Assembly (NCBI RefSeq): GCF_018991925.1
Contig: NW_024738608.1
Coordinates: forward strand, 4,409,154 to 4,473,153
Source: Homarus americanus
Taxonomy: Eukaryota > Arthropoda > Malacostraca > Decapoda > Nephropidae
Reading direction: 5' to 3'
DNA length: 64,000 nt
The position numbers and the translations under genes are program-made. Positions 26,690 to 38,891 of this stretch are shown here, in pieces. The notes under the pieces are model-generated. The model was not told where the DNA came from and ran no database searches. It worked only from the letters and a program-made list of their open reading frames with translations. Numbering within the stretch: the first letter of the stretch is position 1; every line of letters begins with the position of its first letter.

Positions 26690-26955
26690 GGTGTGTGTGG
26701 GGGGTCAGCATGCTCGCCTCGCAAACAAGTGGCCCTTTGTTTGATCCCCGGACAGGGTGAGACTATGACCAAGTTTCTTTATCCAGCAGTAATTGGGGAC
26801 CTGGATGTTAATCGATTTGGGGATCGTGTTTCGGGGTAATGGTTAGCCAGTGCAGTTGGCGAGTTGTCCGGTCTTCTCGGATTGTTCTTTGATACTGTGC
26901 CATACAGCTCATTAACCTAGGGTATGGTTCTTGTGTTGGTGACCTCTTCTCCTCT
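26690..26955 (+). mobile_element. tRNA-derived SINE, copy with decayed head
   Basis: The body matches the copy at 44891-45175: CAAGTTTCTTT, CAGCAGTAATTGGG, then GGGGTAATGGTTAGCCAGTG, GGCGAGTTGTCCGGTCTTCT, and an end block CATTAACCTAGGGTATGGTT. The tRNA-like head keeps TCGCCTCGCAA, but the A box is replaced by G-rich sequence and the B box has become TTTGATCCCCGG. Confidence 0.85.
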
Positions 26956-27078
26956 CTTCTTCTCTCTTGACAGCTAGAAACGTCCAGTGAACCAAGACCT
27001 GTAAATCAAAAGGTGAAGTAAAATAACAACAATTAAGATAACTTTCTCAAGTCACCAAATTAACTGGAGATAATTAGA

Positions 27079-27150
27079 ACATAACCCGGACAAAGAATTA
27101 GAACATAACCCGGACAAAGAATTAGAACATAACCCGGACAAAGAATGGAA
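27079..27150. repeat. 23-bp tandem triplicate
   Basis: Three copies of AATTAGAACATAACCCGGAC plus AAAG. Confidence 0.9.
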
Positions 27151-27242
27151 TGAGAGAAACACAACACACTATTTTGGAACAGCAATAATATTAATAACAG
27201 GATAACGATATGAGAGAGAGGTGATAACATGGGGTGAAGAGA

Positions 27243-27568
27243 GGCAGTAATAAGAGGCATGGAGTTAGAGGCATGGAGTTAGAGGCATGGAGTTAGAGGC
27301 AGTAATAAGAGGCATGGAGTTAGAGGCATGGTTAGAGGCAGTAATAAGAGGCATGGTTAGAGGCAGTAATAAGAGTATGGAGTTAGAGGCATGGAGTTAG
27401 AGGCAGTAATAAGAGATGGAGTTAGAGGCAGTAATAAGAGGCATGGAGTTAGAGGCAGTAATAAGAGGGATGGAGTTAGAGGCATGGAGTTAGAGGCAGT
27501 AATAAGAGGCATGGAGTTAGAGGCATGGAGTTAGAGGCAGTAATAAGAGGCATGGAGTTAGAGGCATG
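27243..27568. repeat. Minisatellite, two interleaved sub-units
   Basis: GGCATGGAGTTAGA (14 bp) and GGCAGTAATAAGA (13 bp) alternate in irregular order, about 22 sub-units in all. Confidence 0.92.
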
Positions 27569-28260
27569 TGATGATAACAATAGGATTACTGATGACGTAA
27601 ATTACCATAATATTAGTAATGACAAAAAAAATTGGTGTTCATGACTTGCCTAGAAATGAACGTTCTTATTGTATAAAGTTCACGTAGAACACCGTTTTGT
27701 TCTCGTGATTTTCTGTTCTTCATAACAACGAGAGCTTGGTGATTTGTTCATTAGAGGGTTAATTATATGTTCTTCTGTAATTAAAGGGAAGATATTAGAG
27801 ATTAAGTTTAAGTAAATATAAAACAAATCTTGTTTTTTGTTTCAGTTTCTTACTAAGGAGAAAATACAACACTATTCTTTCGTCTCATTAATTAGTTCAA
27901 AATAATCATTAATTTTTATTTAGAATAGAGCAAATTACTCTTCTCTATATTAATTAAGACTATTCCCTAATCCTCTTTTGGGTTAGGTTAGGTTATCAAA
28001 ACTACAGATGAAAAAAAAAAAAATGCGATAATAAATTTCTTCAAATCCTCTGGTCCACAAAGTACTGTACACGTGGAGTTTTTAGTTCACATTATTTAGT
28101 ACAAATTTACACAGTGACGCCCATCTATTTTGGTATTGTAATTTCTTAATGATATCAATTGTGAACTTGTGGTTTTGGTGCTCTCATAACTAGTGACCTT
28201 TTGCCGTTAACTGATCACATCCAGTGTAGCATGGAGGAGAATAAAGCCACTATCCACTGT
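27569..28260. other. AT-rich sequence, nothing recognised
   Basis: A single GGTTAGG cluster near 27983 and an A-run at 28009-28023. Confidence 0.5.
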
Positions 28261-28385
28261 AACAAGATAGAGCCACACCACTATCCACTAGAGCCACACC
28301 ACTATCCACTAAAGCCACACCACTATCCACTGTAACAAGATAGAGCCACACCACTATCCACTAAAGCCATACCTACTATCCACTG
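28261..28385. repeat. GCCACACCACTATCCACT repeat
   Basis: Five copies of an 18-21 bp unit, two of them extended with GTAACAAGATAGA. Confidence 0.85.
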
Positions 28386-28600
28386 CATCCAGTAACAGAA
28401 GAACAAAAATATAACAAAAACAAAACAAATACTGTCCACCATAACAAAAAACAAACCGTGGATAGTAACCTTTTCTAACCAAAAACAGAACACAGTCAAT
28501 ATCCAATATAGCCAAACAAAACAACATTGTAGTAGAAGGAATAACCTCAGCCATCACCCACAGTAACAACAAACAGAATCCATCCCGTATCATCCACCAG

Positions 28601-28602
<2 letters not shown>

Positions 28603-28659
<57 letters not shown>

Positions 28660-28664
28660 GAGAG
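28603..28664. repeat. (GA)n microsatellite
   Basis: About 30 units with one GG interruption. Confidence 0.95.
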
Positions 28665-28969
28665 AAACAAGACACGATAACAAGGAAACGCCAAACACTA
28701 TTTAACTACAAGTGAAAGAATTAACAAGGTATTGAACCCCCTCCCTCCCCCCCCTCCCCTCCCTTATATCCACTACAGTAAGGTATCTGATCCTCTTGTA
28801 CGGGTTATAAAGGAAGATCAAACACTCTACTAACAAATATCAACGTGATCTAAGTCTCCATCTAGTTACAGAGAAGGAAGGGAAAAAAGATATCATGCCG
28901 TTGTCCAATATCTGCGGCTTGAGGGAAAAAAACTCCATCATGCCGCCAGTAAAGATATTTCTTTCTGAG

Positions 28970-29240
28970 TCTTTCTTCCTTTCATCCTTCTCCTTTCTTC
29001 TTTCCTCCTCCTCCTCCTCCTCTTTCCTTTTTTCCTACCTTCCCCCTTCCTCCTCCTTACTTTCCTACCCCTCCTCCTCTTCCTCCTTCCTTCCCCCTAC
29101 CCTTCCTTCCTTCCTTCCTTCCTTCCTACTCTTCTCCTCCTCCTCTTATCATCATTCCCGTTCCTTCCCCCTTCCCTATCCTTCCCCTTCTCCTCCTCCC
29201 TTCCCCTCCTCCTCCCTTCCTCCCTCTTCCTCCCTTCTGG
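28970..29240. repeat. Polypyrimidine tract (TCC/TTCC-rich)
   Basis: About 270 bp almost entirely C and T on plus, with TCC and CCTT units. Confidence 0.85.
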
Positions 29241-29724
29241 CGCACCTTCTGTACCTGCTGGTTGGGTCGTGGGTGTTGGTGGTGATGTGGGCGTGGCCTG
29301 CTTACGCCCGCAGTCTGAGCCCTGTCGCTTGTAAACCACGACCAAGTACGGGCGCCACTATGCCTTATCTCCCCCTTATATCGTGTACCAAACATGTCCT
29401 CACGACTGTTTATTTCAGTGGTAGTTAGGGTAAGGACAGGCCTCTTTAACTGTTTACAATGACTCTCAGACGACGGGAGGGGGGGGCCGTCGCCTTCAGC
29501 GATCCTCTTATCTTAGTTTCTCCCTTTCCCTCCTCCCTTCACCCTCCACCCTCCTTCCTCCTCCTCCTCCCATCTTTCATTTTATCCTTCCCTTCTCCCT
29601 CCCAACCCTTCACCTGCCATTGCTGACCAAACCCAGAGATACCACCTCTCTTCTCTCTCATTATCACACAGGAAAGAGGAAGAGAATGGGGATATCAATA
29701 CAGGGCACAAAAACACCAAACATA

Positions 29725-30062
29725 TAATATGAAAAGAGAGAGAGAAAGAGGGAGAGATAGAACAACAAATAAAGAAAGAAAACTAAGAGAACAAAGACTT
29801 GATGTCTGCAGGATAAAGGCCAGGGAGGGGGAGAAGAAGGAGGGAGGAGAAGAAGGAGGAGGAGGCGAAGGAGGATGGGAAGAAGGGGGAGGAGAAGAAG
29901 GGGAGGAGGAGAAGAAGGGGAGGAGGAGAAGGGTGGGGAGGGAGGAGAAGATGAGGAGAGGAAGAAGGAGGAGAGAAGAAGGAGGGAGGAGAAGAAAGGG
30001 AGGATGAGAAGAAGGAGGGAGGAGAAGAAGGAGGGAGGAGAAGGAGGGAGGAGGGAAAAGAG
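29725..30062. repeat. Polypurine tract (GGAGAAGAA-rich)
   Basis: About 340 bp of A/G on plus, GGAGGAGAAGAAGG-like units. Lys/Glu/Arg-rich frames here are shadows. Confidence 0.9.
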
Positions 30063-30093
30063 AGGTACATCATCATTATGGAATTTCTGTAGA

Positions 30094-30246
30094 CTGACGT
30101 GTTACCTGGGCTGACGTGTTACCTGGGCTGACGTGTTACCTGGGCTGACGTGTTACCTGGGCTGACGTGTTACCTGGGCTGACGTGTTACCTGGGCTGAC
30201 GTGTTACCTGGGCTGACGTGTTACCTGGGCTGACGTGTTACCTGGG
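30094..30246. repeat. 17-bp tandem repeat, nine perfect copies
   Basis: CTGACGTGTTACCTGGG repeated nine times without mismatch, the most uniform minisatellite in the window. Confidence 0.97.
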
Positions 30247-30485
30247 TGAGGTGTAAACAATTGCTATACGTCACCACTGTATGTTAGCATAATAAACTCA
30301 CCTATGGTTATATAAAGGTAACATAGGTAATTACTTTGTTCTATATCATGTAGTAGTGAAGATGTTGTTAAATGTGTAATTGAGTCTTTAAAAATTTATT
30401 ATCATTATTATTATTATTTATTTTTTTAGTTTTCCTTAGCTTCAGAGATTATGTGTGTACTTATGGGAAGGTGGTGTTTAATAGT

Positions 30486-30660
30486 GGTGTCAGATGAGTG
30501 GTGTCATGGGGTGGTGTCAGGGAGTGGTGTCAGAGGGTGGTGTCAGAGAAATGTGTCAAGGGAAAGGTGTCAAGGGAAAGGTGTCATGGGATGGTGTTAA
30601 AGGAAAGGTGTCAGAGGATGGTGTCAGGGAGTGGTGTCAGAGGATGGTGTCAGATGGTGT
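30486..30660. repeat. GGTGTCA minisatellite
   Basis: About 14 units of roughly 11-15 bp, each ending GGTGTCA, with AGAGGAT, AGGGAAA or TGGGA fillers. Confidence 0.85.
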
Positions 30661-30894
30661 TAATGACCTTGACTTGTGCAACTATACGATTATTAAGACA
30701 CAACACTTGGCGACATTACATTAGCGGTTCCTACTGGTCGCAGAGAGGAGAGACCCAGACAACTAACTGATAAAAGATACAGTTAGATAAAGTCGGAGCA
30801 GGTCATGATAATGGTTGACCTTCGTGTTTGAGCAGGACTCCCCCCCCCTCCCTCCCTCGACCACCGTGGCAGACCGTGGCAGGTTTCCCCTTGA

Positions 30895-31192
30895 CCACCG
30901 TGGCAGAAGCGCACCCTAACACCACCACACCCTGAGTTAGCGAGGTGTATGACCCGGTGTCAAGGTGTAGTCCAGGTAGACCCCAGACAACTCGCCAATT
31001 GCAATAACTAATCATTATCCCGGAACACGATTAGCCAATCGATTAGCTGCCTGTTTCTCAATGATGGTGGCGGTAGACGGAGGAAAATTATATAAAGAAA
31101 TTTGTCCGTAGTTTCACCAGGCTCTGGGGTAGAACCTAGGGTCATTCACTTGCGAGGCGAGTATACTAACCACTACACTACGGGTCACCACG
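30895..31192 (-). mobile_element. tRNA-derived SINE, minus-strand copy
   Basis: Reverse complement of the family seen at 44891 and 26690. On minus the head reads GTAGTGTAGTGGTTAGTATA (A box), TCGCCTCGCAAG and a B-box-like TAGGTTCTACCCC. The body follows, with ATTGGCGAGTTGTCTGGG, TTGACACCGGGTCATA and a terminal CTAACTCAGGGTGTGGT. The head is better preserved than in the 26690 copy. Confidence 0.85.
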
Positions 31193-32065
31193 GTATTGAG
31201 TTTATAATTGGATGCATAAAGTAAAACTGTTCCCGTGTCCTTGGTAACCCCGCCTTTAATAGTCTTCAGGAGAGCAGCAGTTAGTGGCGTACTAAGTGGG
31301 TCGCTCCATAAGTAAGTCACACTCTTGGTCAAGTCTTATCAGCCACTTTGCAATATTGCCCTCAAATATCTGTTTATTAATCCACCCGAGGTACTATAAT
31401 TCCGCCCTTGTTGCAGATGCTTCCCGCTGTTTATTTTCTTGAGGCTAGCGAGGGGACTGTGGCAGCGGTACCAACGTCTCGTCCTGCCAAGCTTCTCTCT
31501 CTGTCTAACTCGCCTCGATTTAATATTTTTTAAACTCAAGTCATCAATTTTTTCCTCATGTATCAAGTAACTCTCATAATTCGTCTCTTTTGTCGTCCTT
31601 GTGACGTACGACTTAAGATCATGTAAGTGAGTCGGGTGCTTGTCTGTGTTGGTATCAGTGAGGCGGACCACCCAGGGCGGGCAGGAGGAGTGTGGGTATG
31701 AGGGTGGCCTCTTGTATATTGTTACGTCCTCGGACCCGCAGTTTTTTATATAATTTTCTACGTAACGCTGGAGTAACTGTGAACAGGCTGGAGGTCATCA
31801 TGTTAACACTAAGCTCCAGGGTGATGAAGAGTAATCAACCTTTACATTAGGAAGTCCAAGGTATCTGAAAATACTTGGGAGGTCGTACCTTATGTCCGTC
31901 TCGTAAGTGGTTAATGGCATGAGATATGTACTCAGCATCTTAATCTCTGTTTACCTTAATAGCTTTGCTGGCTTTTTATGACTTATCATTAATTGCCTTC
32001 CTATCATGTAAACACAGACCCACACATCACCTGTCACCAGACGTAGCGAGATGCCAGACACATTT
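31193..32065. other. No gene recognised
   Basis: A minus-strand open frame (31339-31671, 110 codons) has no recognisable motif and no codon-composition contrast with its flanks; I treat it as chance. Confidence 0.4.
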
Positions 32066-32069
32066 TACG

Positions 32070-32116
32070 AGGGTGCCGGAGCCCGCGGGATAAATACCCC
32101 CCCTCGGCACCACCCA
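32070..32116 (+). promoter_or_regulatory. Possible TATA-type core promoter inside an inverted repeat
   Basis: GGATAAATACC (TAAATA at 32091) lies between perfect 7-bp inverted arms GGTGCCG and CGGCACC, in a short GC-rich island within AT-rich DNA. A TCA-containing initiator-like site lies about 35 bp downstream (32129). No coding frame follows closely, so function is unproven. Confidence 0.2.
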
Positions 32117-32672
32117 GCCAACCAAAGATCACAAACAGAAGCCTAACTTGGGACATCCTTGAAACCAGAGATGTTCGGAGGGTATCTCTAAATGCATATC
32201 TCAATAGTTATCACGGCGGTGTGGCAGGGCAAGCGGCCGGGCCCTGATGAACGAGCTCTAGTGGGCTGCTCCCCTCACTGCCGATATGACACCCAGTCCC
32301 ACACTGGCTCTCCTGACGAGCTATGATGTAACCTACTGGTGTGGTGGCAGCTGTTGTGAAGGAGAGAGAGAGAGAGGATCGTTAGTGTGTACAGGTGATA
32401 ATTGTGACTGATATAATATTGATGACAATTATGGTAATAAATTATGCTCATTTCCAATAATTACTAGAAGAATTACCATAATATTAAATCAAATTAAATA
32501 ATAATAATAATGAATCAGAGGTCGTGATGCTGCCGACAATGTACAGTTGTCTGAACACATAACTCTGTACTGTTAGCGATGTCATGGCGATTATCTAACA
32601 CAAATATAAATTATGAAGCAATTTTGGATATCATGAAGATTAGGAACCCCTACTTACTTCACCTGATGACTA
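32117..32672. other. No gene recognised
   Basis: A short GA run near 32360 and ATA words; otherwise nothing. Confidence 0.5.
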
Positions 32673-32790
32673 AACAACCCAACCCAACCCAACCCAACCC
32701 AACCCAACCCAACCCAACCCAACCCAACCCAACCCAGCCCAGCCCAGCCCAGCCCAGCCCAGCCCAGCCCAGCCCAGCCCAGCCCAGCCC
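32673..32790. repeat. (AACCC)n switching to (AGCCC)n
   Basis: About 12 AACCC units (to about 32736) change abruptly into about 11 AGCCC units, with no mixing. Confidence 0.95.
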
Positions 32791-33725
32791 TTCCATTTTA
32801 CGTAAGAGTGTTTAATCATCATATGAAATAAAATGGGCTGCCTTATCTTCGTGTGGTTCTGTCTTCCTCCCAAGTTATGGTGCGGAAGGAAGGAGGAGGA
32901 AGGCGGAAGATGCCGGGTGGTGACTTATTGAGAGTGGTGACCGTAGCCTTGAACCTCTGGCCGTAAAATCATCATAATTGTAGAGGTTGTCGTGTTGGCC
33001 GGGTATGACAAGCCTGACCACTGCGGCTCATAACATTACTGGGTTATGATGAGGCGGAACAGACTTAAGGGGTTGTACTTCTACCAGTGTTATGACCTTG
33101 AATTGTTGTGATTGTAATATTCTGATGTACAACCATTTTAAAGGTTAAGGTGAAAATACGCGTATGGAACAAGTCTGAGTGTTGTTTTGTTAAATATCCA
33201 TAGTTAAATCCTGGTTGTGTCATTGACCAGTTTACTGATACACACACACACCCACACACCCACACATTCTACACCAGTACCTTACATCTAGTACACCTTC
33301 CTCGCTACACTGTCTTGTTACTGTAGAACGATTATGGAACATCTTAAAGCTGTGTTTCCCATCGTGTAAACACCACTACTGCCGCCGCCTCTACTCTGGT
33401 CTAGGTTCCTTCCAATACTCAAGGCTGTCCAATATTTACCTTATTTTAGTAATGTATCTTAGTATTATCTTATATAAAACTTTAAAGTATTATATAATTT
33501 ACATTTATTGATTAACTTACCTTGATACAGTAATACAGTATTATTCCCTTACTGTACCTGAGTTGGGATTACAGGTACAGTATAGACAGGTAAAGTTTTG
33601 CGTTTTACAGTACATATAGTATAGTGTATTTAGCGGTGTGGGATGATTATGTATACAATGTGTGATCACCTGGGTGTAGTCTCTCTACTGCCAGAGGTCG
33701 AGGGAGTAGAGAAGGTAGAGAGATA
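32791..33725. other. No gene recognised
   Basis: Short CA patch at 33240-33266; AT-rich sequence otherwise. Confidence 0.5.
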
Positions 33726-33990
33726 TTAAGCGATAGGGAGGAGAGACAGAGAGAGATATTAAGCGATAGGGAGGAGAGAGAGGGGTACTGAGCGATAGGG
33801 AAGGTATTTATAACAGAGAGAGATGAATGGAGAATATAGAGAGAGAGAGAGAGAATGGGGAATGACAATAAAACTGGGTAAAAAATAATGAAACACCACA
33901 AGATTGGCCAGGACAGACAGACAGACGGAGGGAAGCTGGGGTGAGGGAAGGAACAGACGACAATAAAGGAGGGAGAGAGAGAGAGAGAAA
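33726..33990. repeat. AG-rich repeats with 23-bp AGCGATAGGGAG units
   Basis: Three copies of a unit containing AAGCGATAGGGAGGAGAGA, then GA and GACA patches. Confidence 0.75.
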
Positions 33991-34353
33991 CTACAATAAA
34001 ACTGGAAGAATAGGAGAAATAACAACAATAATAATGACAATAATAATAAAACCTTCCTAATTTGATATCTTTTTTTTTATACATTTTAATTAATATAATT
34101 CTTAATGATCTTAAAACATTTTCATAATTCGCCTATTAGTACCGAGTATGTTTGTATATCCTGGGATTAAAAAAAAACACTTATGATTATAATGTTATTG
34201 ACGTTCTTTAAGTACTTCTTCTTAATCCCAGGATGAGTGAGACAATATAACACAACGGACGAAGGATTTTGACACCCCTACCGAGACAACAGGAGTCACA
34301 GTGTTCATTCTGGGATTTTTTCGACTCCTTCCGTGAAGATAATTTTTGGTGCG

Positions 34354-34515
34354 AGTTACTTGTTGAGTTACCTGGTGAGTTACCTTGGTAAGTTACCTGG
34401 TGAGTTACCTTGGTAAGTTACCTGGGGAATTACCTGGTGAGTTACCTGGGGAATTACCTGGTGAGTTACCTGGTGAGTTACCTGTCGAGTTACCTGGTGA
34501 GTTACCTGGTCGACG
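34354..34515. repeat. 12-bp tandem repeat GAGTTACCTGGT
   Basis: About 13 copies, with GGGGAATTACCT and TTGGTAAGTTACC variants. Confidence 0.92.
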
Positions 34516-34583
34516 CACTCACCTGTGCTCTCCCACACGCTACACTTAACTCCCTAAAACCCGAGGCAAGAGGATTAATTAAA

Positions 34584-34586
<3 letters not shown>

Positions 34587-34633
<47 letters not shown>
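34587..34633. repeat. (CT)n microsatellite
   Basis: About 23 units. Confidence 0.95.
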
Positions 34634-34636
<3 letters not shown>

Positions 34637-34988
34637 GATATCAGTTCGGAATTGAAATAACTTTACGGTTTTATTGTCTCTTAAGAAACTAGTCTATGTC
34701 TTATATTTGAAAGAATTATGAATGATGGGAAGATGGAGTGGAGTAAGGTGGAGTGAGGAGTCGGATGGATGTTTGAGAGGTGGAGTGTGGAGTTGGTTCA
34801 GTGGGGGTACTAGAATGGGAGTGGGGGGGTTGGGAGGGACAGGTGATGGGGTGGAGTGGTCGGGATCAGGTTTGGGAGTCAGGGGATGAGGGTGTAAGGG
34901 GGGAGATTAAAATTTACACATATATCAGATTATACAACATTATACACTCCCCTCCTGCTTAAATTTTGAATAGTGTATGAATATTTGA

Positions 34989-35097
<109 letters not shown>

Positions 35098-35294
35098 GAT
35101 CTTCCATTGATTTCCTCTGAACTTTCATCTGTAATCTGTTAGTTGGTCTTTTCTCTTCCTCCTTTTTTATTACTTTTATTTCCTCTTTTGTTTGGTCCGG
35201 TGAAGGATTTGATCAGCTTAATGTTTTTTTTATCCAATCTGATTAATCCTTTTGTGTGGTGAGGCGCCTTGACCTCTGATACGTGTTAACGTTT

Positions 35295-35815
35295 GCTTAC
35301 ATTCTCTTGTTATCTTGTGGGTTTAAGGCTTCATACATTCTCTTGTTATCTTTGGGTTTAAGGCTTCATACATTCTCTTGTTATCTGGTGGGTTTAAGGC
35401 TTCATACATTCTCTTGTTATCTTTAGGTTGAAGGCTTCATACATTCTCTTGTTATCTTGTGGGTTTAAGGCTTCATACATCCTCGTGTTAACTTGTGGGT
35501 TTAAGGCTTCATACATTCTCTTGTTATCTTTAGGTTGAAGGCTTCATACATTCTCTTGTTATCTTGTAGGTTTAAGGCTTCATACATTCTCTTGTTATCT
35601 TTAGGTTGAAGGCTTCATATATTCTCTTGTTATCTTGTGGGTTTAAGGCTTCATAAATTCTCTTGTTATCTTGTGGGTTTAAGGCTTCATACATTCTCTT
35701 GTTATCTTTGGGTTTAAGGCTTCATACATTCTCTTGTTATCTTGTGGGTTTAAGGTTTCATACATCCTCTTGTTATCTTGTGGGTTTAAGGTTTCATACA
35801 TCCTCTTGTTAACTT
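35295..35815. repeat. Minisatellite, 35/36-bp units, about 14 copies
   Basis: Core CTTCATACATTCTCTTGTTA. Two subtypes follow: TCTTGTGGGTTTAAGG (36 bp) and TCTTTAGGTTGAAGG (35 bp). They alternate through the middle of the array; the right end is only the first type. Confidence 0.93.
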
Positions 35816-35889
35816 GTTCTTAAGAATTTTAATAAGAAGACCAGAGATAAAGTCGAAACGTTACTGAATTAATATGTTTTGCTGGTTAT

Positions 35890-35965
35890 TCATACGTTGG
35901 TGCTGTTATTGGTGCTGTTATACGTTGGTGCTGTTATTGGTGCTGTTATACGTCGGTGCTGTTAT
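35890..35965. repeat. GTTGGTGCTGTTAT repeat
   Basis: Five copies, alternating GGTGCTGTTATT and GGTGCTGTTATAC. Confidence 0.85.
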
Positions 35966-37699
35966 TCATCCTATACATACACTTCCCTGGAGGAGTCAAT
36001 TACATCAGGGTTCTTTTTTTTTAATACATATACGTTATACATAAGTTGGTGTGGTGAGGCGGGGAGGGTAGTGGTGGTAGGTAGCGTGTGTGGTGATGGT
36101 AAATCGTGAGGAAGGCGATAACCGAATCTAACCCTGGATGATGAATGATGAGTGGAGCAGCTACCTGTTCCTTACCCCCCCTCTCTCCCCTCTCTTCCCC
36201 CTCCCTCACCCCCTCCCTCTGCCCTCACCCCCCTCCGCCCTCACCCCCTCCCCGTGTGTAACTATTTTCGCCTCATTATTTATAGTGTTCTGTACGTTTT
36301 ACATCAACATAAAATCCCATTATGTTTACGATAGCAGTAGCGTAACGAAGATAATGTAATAGACGATGACAGTAAGTAACAATATAACGATACATCATCA
36401 TCTAGTAGTGTTTTGTGTTGGTCCGTCATATAGTCATTGTTGTTGGTGTCTACTGAGTTAAACGTCCGACAGTGTCATGAACCCGGGACAAATCAACTGA
36501 GGTATTCTGAGTTTCTTACATCAGTGACAGTAACATATCGTCTGGCTTCTGGTAGTGGAGGTGAGAGTCTGTTATTATCACCACACTCTAGGATAACAAG
36601 TGTTTGAGAATATATTATATACTTTCTCACTAAGGGCTCTCACCTCTCCCCCCCCCACCTCCCCCCCCACCTGGCCCCCTGAGAGAGACCCCGCATCACA
36701 CCCCTGTCATTACTGAGCTGCTGAGGAATAGTCATGTCCCTCAGTAACTTATCACAGTCAAGAGTTTCAACACACTGCATGCAACTTTCTACTAAACGAC
36801 CAATAACAGTGAAGGTCGTAAGAATTTGTCGGTTATCATAGGTCAGCTTTCTTGTGTAGCGCCGAGACCCCCTCTCCTTCCTTCCACCCCGTAAAAAAGA
36901 AATAGAGACCGGGTGGTGGGGGGGGGGCATAATCCAGACGTGTGTTATTGGTGTACGTTCCCAAGGACGCCACGTTGCTACACCCAGCACCCTCAAGCAT
37001 CGGGCGAGAGTCTTTAAGAAATTGATGGTAAGAGTTTATGAAAATTTCCACCTTTGAGAATTCCACTTGTTGTTCTTCTCTCCCGTCTGACGTCACGCGA
37101 GGGTCGAGGCTGTGTCGGGGATACTCGGGGAAGTTTGATTTTCTTTTATATAATGTTAATATCCTTTTCTCGTCGTCCAAACTGCCATACACTGTCAGTT
37201 AGTGATCTTATACTTATGTTTTTCATTTTGTAAACATCGGGTAAATTATTATCACTACCATAAGCATATTCGACCGATGAAGAAAAAGGTGAAACTTTTA
37301 ACTGTCGTCTGAGACTCGTCACAAAAGTTAAGACAGGAGGGAGACAAACTGTACTGTCCGCGTCGTGTAACTAAAATACACGAGACTTCATCAAACTCCG
37401 GCAGGAAGAATCCGCGTGTGGTGACAGGAGAAACCCTGAGGCCGCCCACCGAGGTTCATAGCAGTGTAGCGCAGCCGCCTCGCCAGCTCCGCCAAGCTTC
37501 TTACTCTGTAACAACAATAGCATCTCTCCCGTTGATCGCTGGATCGTGTGAAGTTGGAGGCATCGATTGGAGGGTTGAATTGTCAGCTTTAGTCTGGGGG
37601 TTAAGCCTCGGGGTCAACGCTTAAGCCTCTCGCTAATTCATCAGGTAGTTCATAATTCAGGTGAGCCGACCGGGAGCTTATGTTGCCTTTCCTCCTCTA
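35966..37699. other. 1.7 kb without a recognised gene
   Basis: C-rich patches at 36175-36250 and 36645-36670. Two overlapping minus-strand frames of 118 codons (36640-36996 and 36836-37192) lack recognisable motifs and are not supported as genes. Confidence 0.45.
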
Positions 37700-37709
37700 C
37701 TGACGTAGG

Positions 37710-37870
37710 TGCCACAGGTGTGGCGTTGGAGGGAGGGGTACAGGTGTGGGTGTTGAAGGTGGAGTGGGGGCAGGTGTGGGTGTTGGAAGTGGAGTGGGGG
37801 GGCAGGTGTGGATGTTGGGGAGGTGGAGTGGGGGGGCCGGTGTGGGTGTTGGGGAGGTTGAGGAAGGATG
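37710..37870. repeat. G-rich minisatellite, about 30 bp unit
   Basis: Five copies built on CAGGTGTGGGTGTTGGAG followed by GTGGAGTGGGGG. Confidence 0.88.
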
Positions 37871-38891
37871 TTAGGTGTGTTTGCCAGGGTGCTGGATGAG
37901 GGTAGATGGGGGGCTGAGGTGATGGAAGGCCGCAGGTATAAGGGGACGGAGGAAAAGAGGGGGAGGAGGGGGAGGAGGGTAGGCATAAAGGCTTAGATAA
38001 TAAGAGCAACAGTTGTCAGAATTAGTGTGAAGGAAGAATACAGGTGAGGTGGCTGGGCTAGTACAGGTGTCTGGGCTTGGATGAAGGAAAGAAGCTAATA
38101 TGATAAGGAGACTATAGTCGTACTGAAACAGAAGTCATCTGTCGACCATCACAATTTCTCATCGACCAATACAGCGATTAAATGTCAATCCTAAGACCAT
38201 GGGACATTTTCTCCACGAGTAAATCAATGAGGATAACACACCAGAGAGAAGGAGGGGTGAGACTTCTCCCCTACCCTCCTCCTCCCATCCCCTGAGGATT
38301 GGTAGGTGTGGGAGACAAGGGCAGGTACATTGGGCCGGCTGTGTATTCATCATTCAGGCGACTTTGGGTGATGGCGGCGATGGCTCTGCTGACAACACCT
38401 GCTCCATTAACTTGCTCTTCGTTGCCTCTGTGTACAGCTCTTAAGCCATCCCAACCATCCCTGAGCCATTGTGTTATATTCCCCCCGCTGTTGATTGTTG
38501 TTATCTGTAGTTTTAAGATAAGTTTTATGGAAAAATATCAATATTTAGACCCTTGTATAGAAAAATATACCTTCCTTGTGCTGGTGATAAATGACCTCTA
38601 TAGTCTGGTCCAAATCTGTCCACTTGTTATTGAGAGAATGTACACAGATCTTGAACCTTGTAGTGTTACTTAATTCATCTTCACTTGTATGTATTTATAG
38701 CTTAATTATCCTTCACTTAACCCATCATTAAGTTTCATTAAAGTGTAATCAACCAGTTAATTACTTGTAGTGTTTAATAATCGTTTTAATATTGACTTGT
38801 GGCCTTGACTTTGATCTGTTTTAAGTTTATTTTTCCCTCAATGTTTATCTTACCTTCAGTTACCTGCTAAGTGTCATCAAGCTTCACAGGC
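37871..38891. other. No gene recognised
   Basis: A 124-codon plus-strand frame at 38299-38673 is Leu/Ser-rich without motif and is not supported. Confidence 0.45.

Noticed and set aside
28895..29428. 177-codon frame with a hydrophobic stretch that resembles a signal peptide (LLVGSWVLVVMWAWPAYA)
   Set aside because: Most of it is the pyrimidine tract; the hydrophobic part is short and lacks supporting context.
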